DNA from: Cercis canadensis
Lineage: Eukaryota > Streptophyta > Magnoliopsida > Fabales > Fabaceae
Assembly: GCA_003255065.1 (NCBI GenBank)
Contig: QAOA01005271.1
Coordinates: forward strand, 2,630,507-2,694,506
Length of the DNA stretch: 64,000 nucleotides
Reading direction: 5' to 3'
In this document: positions 54,511-64,000 of the stretch, in pieces
Layout: each line of letters opens with the position of its first letter
Numbering within the stretch: the stretch's first letter is position 1
Made by a program: the position numbers and the translations under genes
The notes under the pieces: model-generated
The model's database searches: none
What the model was told of the DNA's origin: nothing
The model's input: only the letters and a program-made list of their open reading frames with translations

Positions 54511-56202
54511 TTACTTTGTGACCAACTCTATCAAAGTCTCGAAATTTCTCGCAGAGTTGCCATTAGGCTGAGCAGCTTTGATGGCGGACTCTTTGAAAGC
54601 TAAAATTTTCTGTCGCATTATCTTTCCTTTCTCACTTGACAAGGTTAATTCCAAGGCTTTCACCATTGCATTTTTAGTGCAGACTCCATTATCAACTCCC
54701 ACGCCTATGCCCCATACGGTTTCTAGCATCCGAGTGTTCAACTTCTGGTCCCCAAAGAAAGGCCTACATATCATTGGCACACCACCTACGATGGCTTCCA
54801 AGATTGAGTTCCACCCACTATGTGTCACAAACACACCAACTGATGCATGTTTAAGGATCTCTAATTGAGGAGCCCAGGGAACTAGCTTCCCTTTTGTTCT
54901 TGTCCTTTCCAAGAATCCCTTTGGCAATTGTTTATCTGCATTGCCCCTATATGACCAAATAAAAGGGAATTTACATTCATCTAAGGAATCTGCCAATGCA
55001 GTTAGCTCATGGGGTGGTGGCGTTATCACAGTTCCAAAGCTAATATAAGCTACAGATGCATTTCCGTGCTTGCCCAACCACTCTAGGCAGCCATAATCAT
55101 CTGGAAGGAACGGTTGCGGTGTTGTCAAAATGAAGGGGCCAACATTAAGAAACTGTTGGAATCTTGACTTGAGCTCATCCACAATAAGAGGGCTTATCTC
55201 GTGATAGGAGTTTACGGCAACTGCAGTTGCTCGTGGCAGCATTAGTCCCATTTTGTGTATCATAATTGAAAACGGTGCCACTAAATCTCCTGTGACTATT
55301 CCTTCAGGTAAGTCTGCAACTTTTACTGCAGAAAAGCCAGGAACGAAATTGATGTTTTGGTCTTCACGGACTGCAAAAGAAGAAAGAACAAACTCTTAAA
55401 TCAGCTTAAATCTAATACCTGTTCTCATTTGTTGTAAAATTAAACAACTTTTTCAATGTTCATATATGCCAACAAAGATAAAATAAACAAATATAGCTTA
55501 TTGGCTTTAAGAAATGCAATATCACCATCTAGCAATTCGTTGATCCCATAAACTCTGAAAAAGTAAAAAGCTTTTTACCCAATTTAAAAAACAGAGAAAG
55601 GGAAAATGTAGACTACCAAATTAACCAGCAAAATTGAAGTTGTTGACCAAATTTTCAACCTAGAAAAAATCTGAACCAGTTAATCAGAAATGCTTACCAT
55701 CATTGCATCCTATCTTTTGGCGGAGAACGTCAGTGAGAACATGAATAAGAAGAGAGAAAGGCCCTGCAGTCCACAGAGGAACCCATTTGGCATGCATTTC
55801 CTCTGCCATTTCTCCACCAAACCAAAGCAACGCATCAGTAAGCAAGCAACTAAAATTTTTCCCACTCTCTGCCACCACCTTTTCCATAGCCTGCCTATAG
55901 TTCCCTGGCATGGCATTAATGAAGAGATTAACAGGTTCAAGTGGGTGCCCCGAAGGCACATGATTCTTGGGAAAACCATCGTGGACATTATAAGGCTTTA
56001 TGTTGCCAAGATCCTCTTTTTTCATTCCAGAGAAAACAGCGGCATTGGATTTATCTGTGCTGAAGAAGGAGAAGGTAACATTTGGTGCAACAGCAGCAAT
56101 TCTTCGGACGAGGCTGAGAAGTGGGCCAGCATGTGATCCAAATGGGAACCCCAAAACAGCTACATGCAGGGTGGTGGAGGCACTAATTGGGACAGCTTCC
56201 AT
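54511..56202 (-). CDS. UGT78-type flavonoid/anthocyanidin 3-O-glucosyltransferase
   Basis: It transfers a sugar from UDP-sugar to flavonoids in the cytosol, probably at the 3-OH of flavonols or anthocyanidins (inferred from similarity to grape UFGT and UGT78 enzymes). Two exons, 56202-55698 and 55370-54511, encode 454 aa. The catalytic His is H24 in FPFGSHAGPLL and its partner Asp is D123 in CLLTDALLWF. The C-terminal PSPG box runs from WAPQLEILKHASVG to RPFFGDQ; the final Gln favours UDP-glucose over UDP-galactose. Within the box, THSGWNS replaces the common THCGWNS. The frame continues upstream of 56202 but ATG 56202 fits the family start. The single intron is at a position usual for this group. 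Confidence 0.93.
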
Positions 56203-56457
56203 GGTGGATTCAGTTGCAGCAAGATCTTCGTTACAAAATTGAAAATATGTTGTTATAATTAATTTGATGGGGATGACAATATTAAAACTTGCACCTGCGA
56301 AAAGGAAGATGTATACCGGGTAAGAGAGAAGTTTCAGCAGTTGAGTACAAGAACAAAGAGCGTGTGAAAGAATTAAAAGGTGTTTGGTGAATGTGAATTC
56401 TGAGAGGAGGTGATATGTATTAAGGACAACCATTAATGACACAACAGCTTCTTTCAC

Positions 56458-56484
56458 ACCCCCCCCCCCCCNCCCCCCCCCCCC
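56458..56484. repeat. Poly(C) tract with N, followed by TCC repeats
   Basis: About 27 C residues interrupted by one N at 56472, then (CTC)n to about 56499. It lies about 260 bp upstream of the glucosyltransferase ATG. The N probably marks uncertain homopolymer length. Confidence 0.9.
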
Positions 56485-56499
56485 TCCTCCTCCTCCTCC

Positions 56500-57461
56500 C
56501 TTTCATCACAGAGTTAACTAGAAGATTCTTACCACTTGACGTTACGAGTCCTGTCGTTTATACATAAGGAAGGGTATGTACAATGCGTGGCCAATGTCGA
56601 TGTCACGACAGCTACATTTTTCACCTTTGTATTGTGGACCATTATTAGCGAGTGGCTTCGGTTGAAGAACGTAAGCTATTCGTGATTCCACTGCTATTTG
56701 AGCCTATTATGATGTAGAAAGGAAGGAAAGGTAAGGGAGAATTTATAGATATGTGCAAGGTCTGGTTTGAGTCTGAATCCTCATGATTTCAAAAGATTTG
56801 GATGAAAGAAACAGAGTTTGACAAAGTAAAGGTTTGGTGGAGAGAAGGTGATATTTAGATTGTGGCTATAATGTTTCGAGCATTAAAGCCAAACCTTTGA
56901 AACCGGCACCTTGAAAGCTCTACGAATGAAAAGCCAGTCTTAGAAATAATAAAGGAAACTATGAGGTCAAACGCATAACGAGACACTTAATAGTTTGTAA
57001 AAAGTATTACATTCAAGTTTTCACAGTGCTACGTACCAAAATAATTTCATTTTGCTAAATACATCTATTTGAATGACTTGCCTTTAAAAAGTGGGTGGAG
57101 AATTAGGAAGAGGTTTTTATATACCTAATGCACCTTTACTATACGAAGAGAAAGTTAAAATTAGCATGGTTATGGCATGCCTCAGTTACATACATGATAC
57201 ATGCATGACTAGGTAAGGCAAATAAAACCTAAATAAAGGACGTAAGCAAAAAAAAAAAGAAAGTATTGAGAGTGAAAAATATAGAAATAAAAATATAAAT
57301 CTATTAATTTATTAAAAATAAAACTAGATCTCGTGATTGTGAAGGTTGCTTATAACTGAATTGGATTATTAAATCATATGATAATCATATATGGTTAGTG
57401 AATAGTGAATATAGGTTATCAAAACAAGTAGCTACCATTTCATTCAAAACTGAATAATAGG
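56500..57461. other. Glucosyltransferase upstream region
   Basis: Non-coding DNA upstream of the minus-strand glucosyltransferase. No specific element is convincing. Confidence 0.35.
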
Positions 57462-57601
57462 GGCCCAAATAAAATAAAATAACACTGAATAAAAGGCCCA
57501 TCTCAACAGAAAATAACAAAGGCCCATATCACGCAGGCTACTCTAATTTGAGGCCCATCTCTTTCCACTAAAAGGACTTCCAAGAATCAACACATTGGGC
57601 C
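57462..57601. promoter_or_regulatory. Cluster of GGCCCA/TGGGCC (site II-type) elements
   Basis: GGCCCA occurs at 57462, 57495, 57521 and 57552, and TGGGCC at 57596: five in 140 bp. Such TCP-bound elements cluster in promoters of ribosomal, mitochondrial and cell-growth genes. A CT-rich leader-like stretch follows (57690-57730), with an ATG at 57797 opening only a 19-codon frame. The glucosyltransferase on the other side is 1.3 kb away. The gene served is not apparent. Confidence 0.5.
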
Positions 57602-59321
57602 TAAAATTGTAGGAAAAGAAAAATCATTGGCGGACCCCTGCAAGCTGCAAAGTACAAACTTGAAAGGAGCAGAAACGTTTCGGTTTCAGATACCCTCTCT
57701 CTCGAGTTTCGTCTCCTCCACCACCTGTAATTAAGGCGGGTCTTTGTTGTCCGGGTACTCAGGCGGGAATTAAGACTCCGAGAATTTAGGCGTTAATGAA
57801 GACACATGAGGCTCATATCCCCAACAAGGAACAAAATTTCGTTTCTGCCATTTAGAAAATGAAAATGTTTTAAAAATTTGGTGGAAACAGAAATTTTTTG
57901 AAGAAATGTTTCAAATAATTTTAAGCAATAATTTTTTTCAATTTTAAAGGATTTTTAACATAATAATACTGATAAAAATATATAAAATTAGATAGTATAA
58001 TATTGAATAACTACATTTTTAACTAAATAATATTAATATAATCAATGTCTAAAAATGTTGATAATATTTGATATACATAAAACTTAATAAAAAAATACAT
58101 ATTATACTTTAAGTTTCAAATTACACAATACATAATCAATAAAAATATATTAGAAAGTTTAAATCAATTAGTAGTAGAATGTCTAAGGGATAAATATCCA
58201 AAACTTGAATATAATTTAAGAGAAAATTGATAATGTTGCTTGACATAATCATAATAATTAATTCAAGTCATATAAGAGCAGTAAAAATTATCATAATCCC
58301 TCTTAAATATAAAAGATGAGTTCATTTTGTTGTTTCTATAATAATTTTCCCATTTTTAAGAATTATCATTTGTTTTCTTTTTCATTTCTTTCTAAAAGTA
58401 TAATAAAAATTCTACTCATTAACTCTACTTAGCTAAGATTTTCAAATGTGATCCACGAGTCTATTCATTTATCCTACACCAAAAACTGTGGGGAAAAAAA
58501 GGGTCTTAATAAAAAAAAGTGAGACATGAGAATTTAAACAAATCTCAAAGAGTTTTGAAATCAAATTCATCTGAATCATGTTTCTTTGTAGCTCTCATGC
58601 AAAGAATAACTTAATAGGCCAAAACATAAAGTTGTACTGCACAAAGAAGACATGTCCGCACGTGATAAGCTCGTGAAGAACACGGTCACTGGACTCATTG
58701 CTTGTGATACTGTAGACAAATCCTAGATATTTTGCTTGTTGTTCTCCACTTGGGAGTCTCCACCTCTCTCTTTCTCCGTGATCTCTCACAAAAAATTAGC
58801 CTCTCACAAAATTTTCATCAAATAAAAAGCTTCCAATGTGAAGCTTGTCAGTTGCCACTAAAAAAACTTAAAAACAAAAAATAGCACCATTGGATATTGA
58901 AAGAGAAACCATGTGCGTCAGTAGTTTTCTATTTCTTTCAAGTTTCAAATACAATAACAACATATACCAAGAGGAAGGAGAACTAGAAATCACAAATTAA
59001 AGGGCTAGAAGATGCAAGATCGAGAGGGCCAGAGAGATGCAAGGAAAGACTAACCTTCAGGCAGAGAAATTGACTTTCAGGGAAAAAAGAACACAGCTAG
59101 GCAGCTTCAAAAATTTTCTCCATTTCACCCAAACAAGTTGAAGGTTGGTGGAGGTTGAGAAATAATGGGATATAAATTTTTAGCTCTCATTTCTTTAAAT
59201 GAGTTGAGAATCTGTGAATATAATGGAGACAAACCTTATCATTTGTTTTTATTTAACTTTACAAATTATTGTCCTTTCTCAGTTTCTCTGTTGTTCATGA
59301 ATTGTGATATAAATTGTCCCA

Positions 59322-59372
<51 letters not shown>

Positions 59373-60394
59373 NTTGCTTTTGCTTATATTTTTCACTTTG
59401 TTTCGTACATGCACTTCAAAAATTTTGCAATTTCTGTCTGTTTTTTCCGAAACTCACCAACACAACTCTATTTCGATGGAAATGCCACAATTTCGGAACT
59501 GGAATGGAGTTTCGTGTCGTTCATGGATGAAATCAAAAAAATTCGTGCGTTTCGTCTGAAATGATACAAAATTTTGTTCCTTGCAAGAAACTACCTTGCA
59601 ATGCAAGTCTTTCTCATATAATAACCTTTCTTTGCAGATAATATAAAGTGAATTATGTAATGTCTAATGCATTCTAATTTAAATTGAATGACCCTTTTTT
59701 TGTTGTTGCAGATAATAGTGTTCTATTCACTATGATGGCATGCAAATCATTTAAAATGATCTCCAGACTAATGTTTTGACTTTACACAATAAAGTTATAA
59801 TAAAAATGATGTCAAATTCAGTTACTTGTGTGATAACAACTAACAAAAAATCTATCGTTTGATTTTTACGTTATTATAGAAGAAGACAAATGGTGAGGGC
59901 CAGGATTATTGGAAAACTTCAATTCTTATCCAAAAAAGTCACTACTATAAGCTAATCCCGTGGGTCTTATTTCGTAGTTTGCGTTTTATAGCGATTACCT
60001 TAACTCTTTCATTCAAGTCATGGTAAAAAAAAAAAAAACTCTCATTCGTGTAAGGCTATTGATAGTGTTATATATGTGATGGTTTTTAGTAAGTACTGTC
60101 AATTACTGACAAAGAAATTAACGACCTTCTGTTTTATTTTTTACTTTTTTTTTATTAAAAAAAAAGTCAAACAATGACAAAACTCTAAAAGAATTGACCT
60201 TATGTCCAAAAAACAAAAACATCTAAAGAACTGACCTAACAGTGGTAGTAGGTGAGTATGGGATGTATAGCTTATTGTCATAAATTCAACCATTTGAACC
60301 TTTATTATCACCTACTTGAATTTATTGAAATCAGATCCAGAAACATTTTTGCCAAATTTTTGAATTTTACAGTGTAAATGGTCAACTTTTAACA
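57602..60394. other. Intergenic DNA without recognised genes
   Basis: AT-rich for most of its length. A T run of about 49 bases (59324-59372) ends at an N (59373). The segment 59400-59600 is more balanced but non-coding. Confidence 0.4.
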
Positions 60395-60403
60395 AAATTA
60401 GAG

Positions 60404-61792
60404 GGCAAATTTACAGCAATAATGCTGTTTAATAAATAAATTACGAGTATAGGTTAGTTTTGAAAGTATTTACCAATATGAGTTAGTTTTTTCCCCCAAT
60501 ACACGTATTTTGGAAAACGCACTTTGATTCAGCGTTTTCTATTGAAATCGCACTTTGGTTCAACGTTTTCTATTAAATGCATATGCATTTTTTTGAGCCT
60601 ATTCTCAAAGTCTTTCCCTCTTCCCTTTCTTTCCCACCCTAAATCCTAAATCTTAAACTCCATCCCAAATTTTAAACCTCAAATCTTAAACCCTAACCCC
60701 AAACTCCAAACCCAAAACCTCAACCCCAAACCCTAAATCTCAAATCTTAACCCAAACCTTTTACCCTAAATCCTAATTACCAAACCTCAAATCCCAAACC
60801 TTAAACCCTAATTTTTAAATCCTTAAATCCTAAACCCCAAACCCTAACTCTAAACCCTAAACCTAACTCCAAACCTTAAACCCTAATTCTAAATCCTAAT
60901 TCTTAAGCCCTAACACTAAACCCCAAATTCTAAACCTCAAACTCTAAACACTAAATCCTAATCCCAAACCCTAAATTCCAAACTCTAATCCTAAACCCCA
61001 AATCCCAAACCTTAAATCTCAACTCAAAAACCCAAACCCTAAACCCTAAATTCCAAATCTTAACCCTAAACTTCAAATCACAAACCCTAACCTTTAACCC
61101 TAAATCCTAAACCCTAAACACTAAACCCTAAGCCCAAACCCTAAATCTCAAATCCTAAACCTCTAACCTTAAACCCTAAACCCAAACCCTAATCTCAAAC
61201 CCTAAATCCTATCTACTAACCCCTAACCTTAAATTTCACAAATTCAATATAACACATCTAATTTAAGATTTAGGGTTTAGGATTTAGGTTTTGAGATTAG
61301 GGTTTGGGGTTTAGGCTTTAGGATTTGGGGTTTAGTGTTGGGGTTTAAGAATTAGGGTTTAAGATTTGGGGTTAGGGTTTAGGGTTTGAAGTTTAAAGTT
61401 TAGGATTTAAGAATTAGGGTTTAAGGTTTAGGTTTAGGGTTTAGAGTTTGAGGTTTAAGATTTGAGATGGAGTTTGGCGTTAGGGTTTAAGATTTGAGAT
61501 TTAGAATTTGGGGTGGAGTTTAAGATTTGAGGTTTAGGGTGGGAAAGAAAGGAAAGAGGGAAAGACTTCGGAAATTGGCTCAAAAAAACGCATATGCGTT
61601 TTCAATAGAAAACACTGAACTAAAGTGCGTTTTTAATAGAAAACGCTGAATCAAAGTGCGTTTTCAATAGAACACGCTGAACCAAAGTGCGTGTATTGGG
61701 GGAAAAAAACTGACCCATATTAGTAAATACTTTTAAAACTAACCTATACTCGTAATTTGTTTATTAAATAGCATTATTGCTGTAAATTTACC
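60404..61792. mobile_element. Palindromic Mutator-like element of inverted telomere-like repeats
   Basis: The ends GGCAAATTTACAGCAATAAT and the reverse complement of the right end GGTAAATTTACAGCAATAAT are followed by about 250 bp of matching arm on each side. An exact 9-bp duplication, AAATTAGAG, flanks it at 60395-60403 and 61793-61801. Between the arms, 60639-61230 is degenerate CCCTAAA repeat and 61262-61540 is degenerate TTTAGGG repeat, so the telomere-like blocks are also inverted. There is no coding capacity. The target duplication identifies it as a Mutator-like insertion and not a chromosome-end remnant. Confidence 0.9.
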
Positions 61793-61801
61793 AAATTAGA
61801 G

Positions 61802-64000
61802 ATGTATAATCTTTTTTTTTTTTTTACACATAAGCTCTTCAACCATTAACAACAAAAAGAAAAAAAAAAGTAAAAAAGAGAGAAAACAAAAAGAGATAGA
61901 GGGAAAGAGAGAATCTTTGCCTCTTTGGCCAATAGATGTTGAAATGGCCGGCCAATGCACATGCTTCTTCTTTTTAACCCTTGAGGTCCTGCATAGGCAG
62001 ATTATCATACTCATATTCCTACTTCAATAATTTTCTTTAAAAAAGGAAAACGTGCTTCAGATTCCGGTCTCATTTTCCCACTGCCAACATTGAAAATCAA
62101 CAAGTCCCAAATTATCATCAAGCCAGTATTCATTAATTTGATCCAATATTGAAGGGTTAAAATCCTAATATTGAATGAAGTCTTTAATATACGTTGTTAT
62201 TATTTTGCATGGCAGGTAACCGTTAGTCAAACAACATCAATAATAAGAGTGTGGTACACTCTGTTTTTTTGGCCATAGGTACACTCTGCTCTCAGCAAGC
62301 AAATATTTTCAATGCTCGCACTCCATATTATTGCAATTCTTCTCTCAACATGTGGGTAGTATAGTAGCTAACAGTTTCACTTTCAGCTCAGTTACTTTCC
62401 TGAAAGCCATGCTACAATCATTAGTCTTCTTTTAATATTTTTATGTGCATAGGATTAGACTTTTTATGATCTTCTTATTGCTTCTGTTGCCAGTAAAATG
62501 ATTTTCTAATTTGACATTCTCCTGTGTGCATGCATTCTACTGTTTTATTGCCTGTCTCCATGGATTGATTTGTGAGTAAATCTTGAGAGGAAATGACTTA
62601 ACAGAAAAGATGCAGAATGGCACTTCCCTGAGGCCTGAAGCACTCTATATTTCCAAGGAGGGCATACTATGCACAACATGTTCAGAAGTGTAAGAGGACA
62701 AAAATAGAGCTGCATGTATAGATAACTAGAATTGCTTTTTGTCTTGTCGTATTTGTGACTTTTTTGGGCCTTATTCGAATGCTCAAGTGAGGGCATGGTA
62801 TCTTTCTTCTGCTCATGCTTGGAGGAAAGCCCATAGTGGAGCACTGTAGCTTTATATGTATTGAAGTTGATTTGATCTATAGTCCACACCCACATGATAA
62901 GCCCACTTTTGCAACCCACTAGTTATCCTGTTGCAACTGTGCACTCTGTGAAACAACAAAGATAGTATATCAACCAGAAGCATAGGTTCCCACCACTAGA
63001 GAACCAATTCTCTCTCTCTCCAAAAAAAGAAAAGAACAAAGAGAACCTCCACTAGTTATCCGGAGCCATGGGAACTAAAAATGTAGGATATTCCTTTTTC
63101 ATTCAATTTTTAAACTTATCTCTTGTGCCTAAGTTAGAATGGATTTAGGTCATCTTCCACAGCTCAGAGGAATGAGATTTTGCGCATATCGCAACAAAGA
63201 TGAAATGGCCAAACTTCTGATTATTTCTCAATTCCACTTAGGGAATGCTTCCTCTTAATTGAATCTAACTACTAATACATATCACCTATGTAGAGACACA
63301 CCAAGATAATAATAACGTGTTTTGCAAATCACATTTAAGTGAAAAATAACTTAAGATTAAGTTCCTTTTGCTCCAACTTGAAAATACATAATCAAAGACG
63401 AAGATAATGTGTTTTGTAAAACAAATAATAAAAAGAGGAAAACTCGCTTCATGTTTATAAGGACACAATGATCTCAGAAGAACAAGTGGAAGAAACGTAG
63501 TTACAAGTTTCAACCACAAATAGAAAAGGCAAAATGGTGCAAAATCCTGGTGAAAGTCTCAAATTGAATGCAACAAACAAATAAAGGAAAGGGACAGTGT
63601 CACGTTAGGGGCCATGTGTAGCACACAAATCCCAAAAGAATAGCAACCCATAATTTTGCTTAGTCATGTTAGAGAGTGTGTTCTTGCCACCACGTATCTT
63701 AAAAGGCAACCAACAAAGTGACACTTTGCATCTCATCCAAAACACTACACATTTTTTTTTCTTGCCTCTGGTGTTTTTTTCAACGCAAAAAATGCTCTTT
63801 TCTTATAATCCTTCCCTTTTCCCTCTCTAATACATATATATATATATATATTTGACGTGATTCTCTTTCTAATATGATTGAACATTTAGAGAGTCAGCAT
63901 AAATACCATGTTCATTAAAGGATCTACTGGCACCTAACTTTGGATATTTTGCCATGTTTAGAGTAGAGAAATTAAAACCATTATAATATCATGTTCTAAA
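61802..64000. other. Intergenic DNA to window end
   Basis: No convincing coding sequence. A TA microsatellite lies at 63833-63851. The only long frame (62545-62919, minus) starts with GTG and matches nothing known. Confidence 0.4.

Noticed and set aside
59165-59530. Plus-strand frame running through a long T tract (poly-Phe)
   Set aside because: The openness is created by the homopolymer and the N; composition is not protein-like.
57826-59580. Possible transposon with inverted ends CAAGGAACAAAATTT
   Set aside because: Only about 16 bp match at the ends, the following similarity is weak, and no target duplication was found.
60639-61230. True telomere or chromosome-fusion remnant
   Set aside because: The repeats are degenerate and lie within inverted arms flanked by a 9-bp target duplication, so a transposon explains them better.
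62545-62919. Minus-strand open frame of 124 codons
   Set aside because: It begins with GTG, has no recognisable domain, no promoter and no splice context.

Overview
This is eukaryotic nuclear DNA from a flowering plant, most likely a eudicot. Genes are split by many short AT-rich introns. Families include the fused BIO3-BIO1 biotin gene, an R2R3-MYB factor, a UGT78-type glycosyltransferase and a PB1/Raf-like kinase. Intergenic DNA is very AT-rich and full of non-LTR, Mutator-like and MITE-type insertions. I cannot name the species. The sequence looks like a draft assembly: five single-N gaps occur, and three of them sit exactly between two near-identical direct copies of about 180-215 bp.

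Layout: 0-4 kb is repeat-rich (two related MITEs and a dead, 5'-truncated LINE with a 16-bp target duplication). 4.1-13.1 kb (minus) is an apparently intact BIO3-BIO1 gene in 14 coding exons (843 aa). 15.6-22.8 kb (plus) is an FGGY carbohydrate kinase in 15 exons (581 aa). 24.0-28.4 kb (minus) is the 26S proteasome ATPase RPT2 in 6 exons (448 aa). 30.3-34.0 kb holds two non-autonomous Mutator-like elements, one of which carries a fragment of a PMT-type methyltransferase gene and probably a second gene fragment. 35.2-40.6 kb (plus) is a PB1 plus Raf-like protein kinase (about 1128 aa, 8 coding exons) with a third Mutator-like element in intron 3. 47.6-49.0 kb (plus) is an R2R3-MYB of the subgroup-14 type. 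51.9-52.3 kb (minus) is a small unknown gene with a one-base frame break. 53.5-54.1 kb is a 150-bp minisatellite. 54.5-56.2 kb (minus) is a UGT78-type flavonoid glucosyltransferase. 57.5-57.6 kb is a cluster of GGCCCA promoter elements with no recognisable gene behind it. 60.4-61.8 kb is a 1.4-kb palindromic Mutator-like element built of inverted telomere-like repeats.

The genes are not a pathway cluster. They are ordinary, independently regulated plant genes: biotin synthesis, sugar phosphorylation, protein turnover, signalling, transcription and flavonoid glycosylation. No rRNA, tRNA, CRISPR or prokaryotic-type system was seen. The most notable structures are the four non-autonomous Mutator-like elements, recognised here by inverted ends plus 9-bp target duplications (two exact, two 8/9). 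The gene-fragment carrier at 30.3-32.8 kb and the telomere-repeat palindrome at 60.4-61.8 kb stand out most.

Exon boundaries were derived by hand from splice consensus, reading-frame continuity and remembered family sequences. They are predictions without transcript support.
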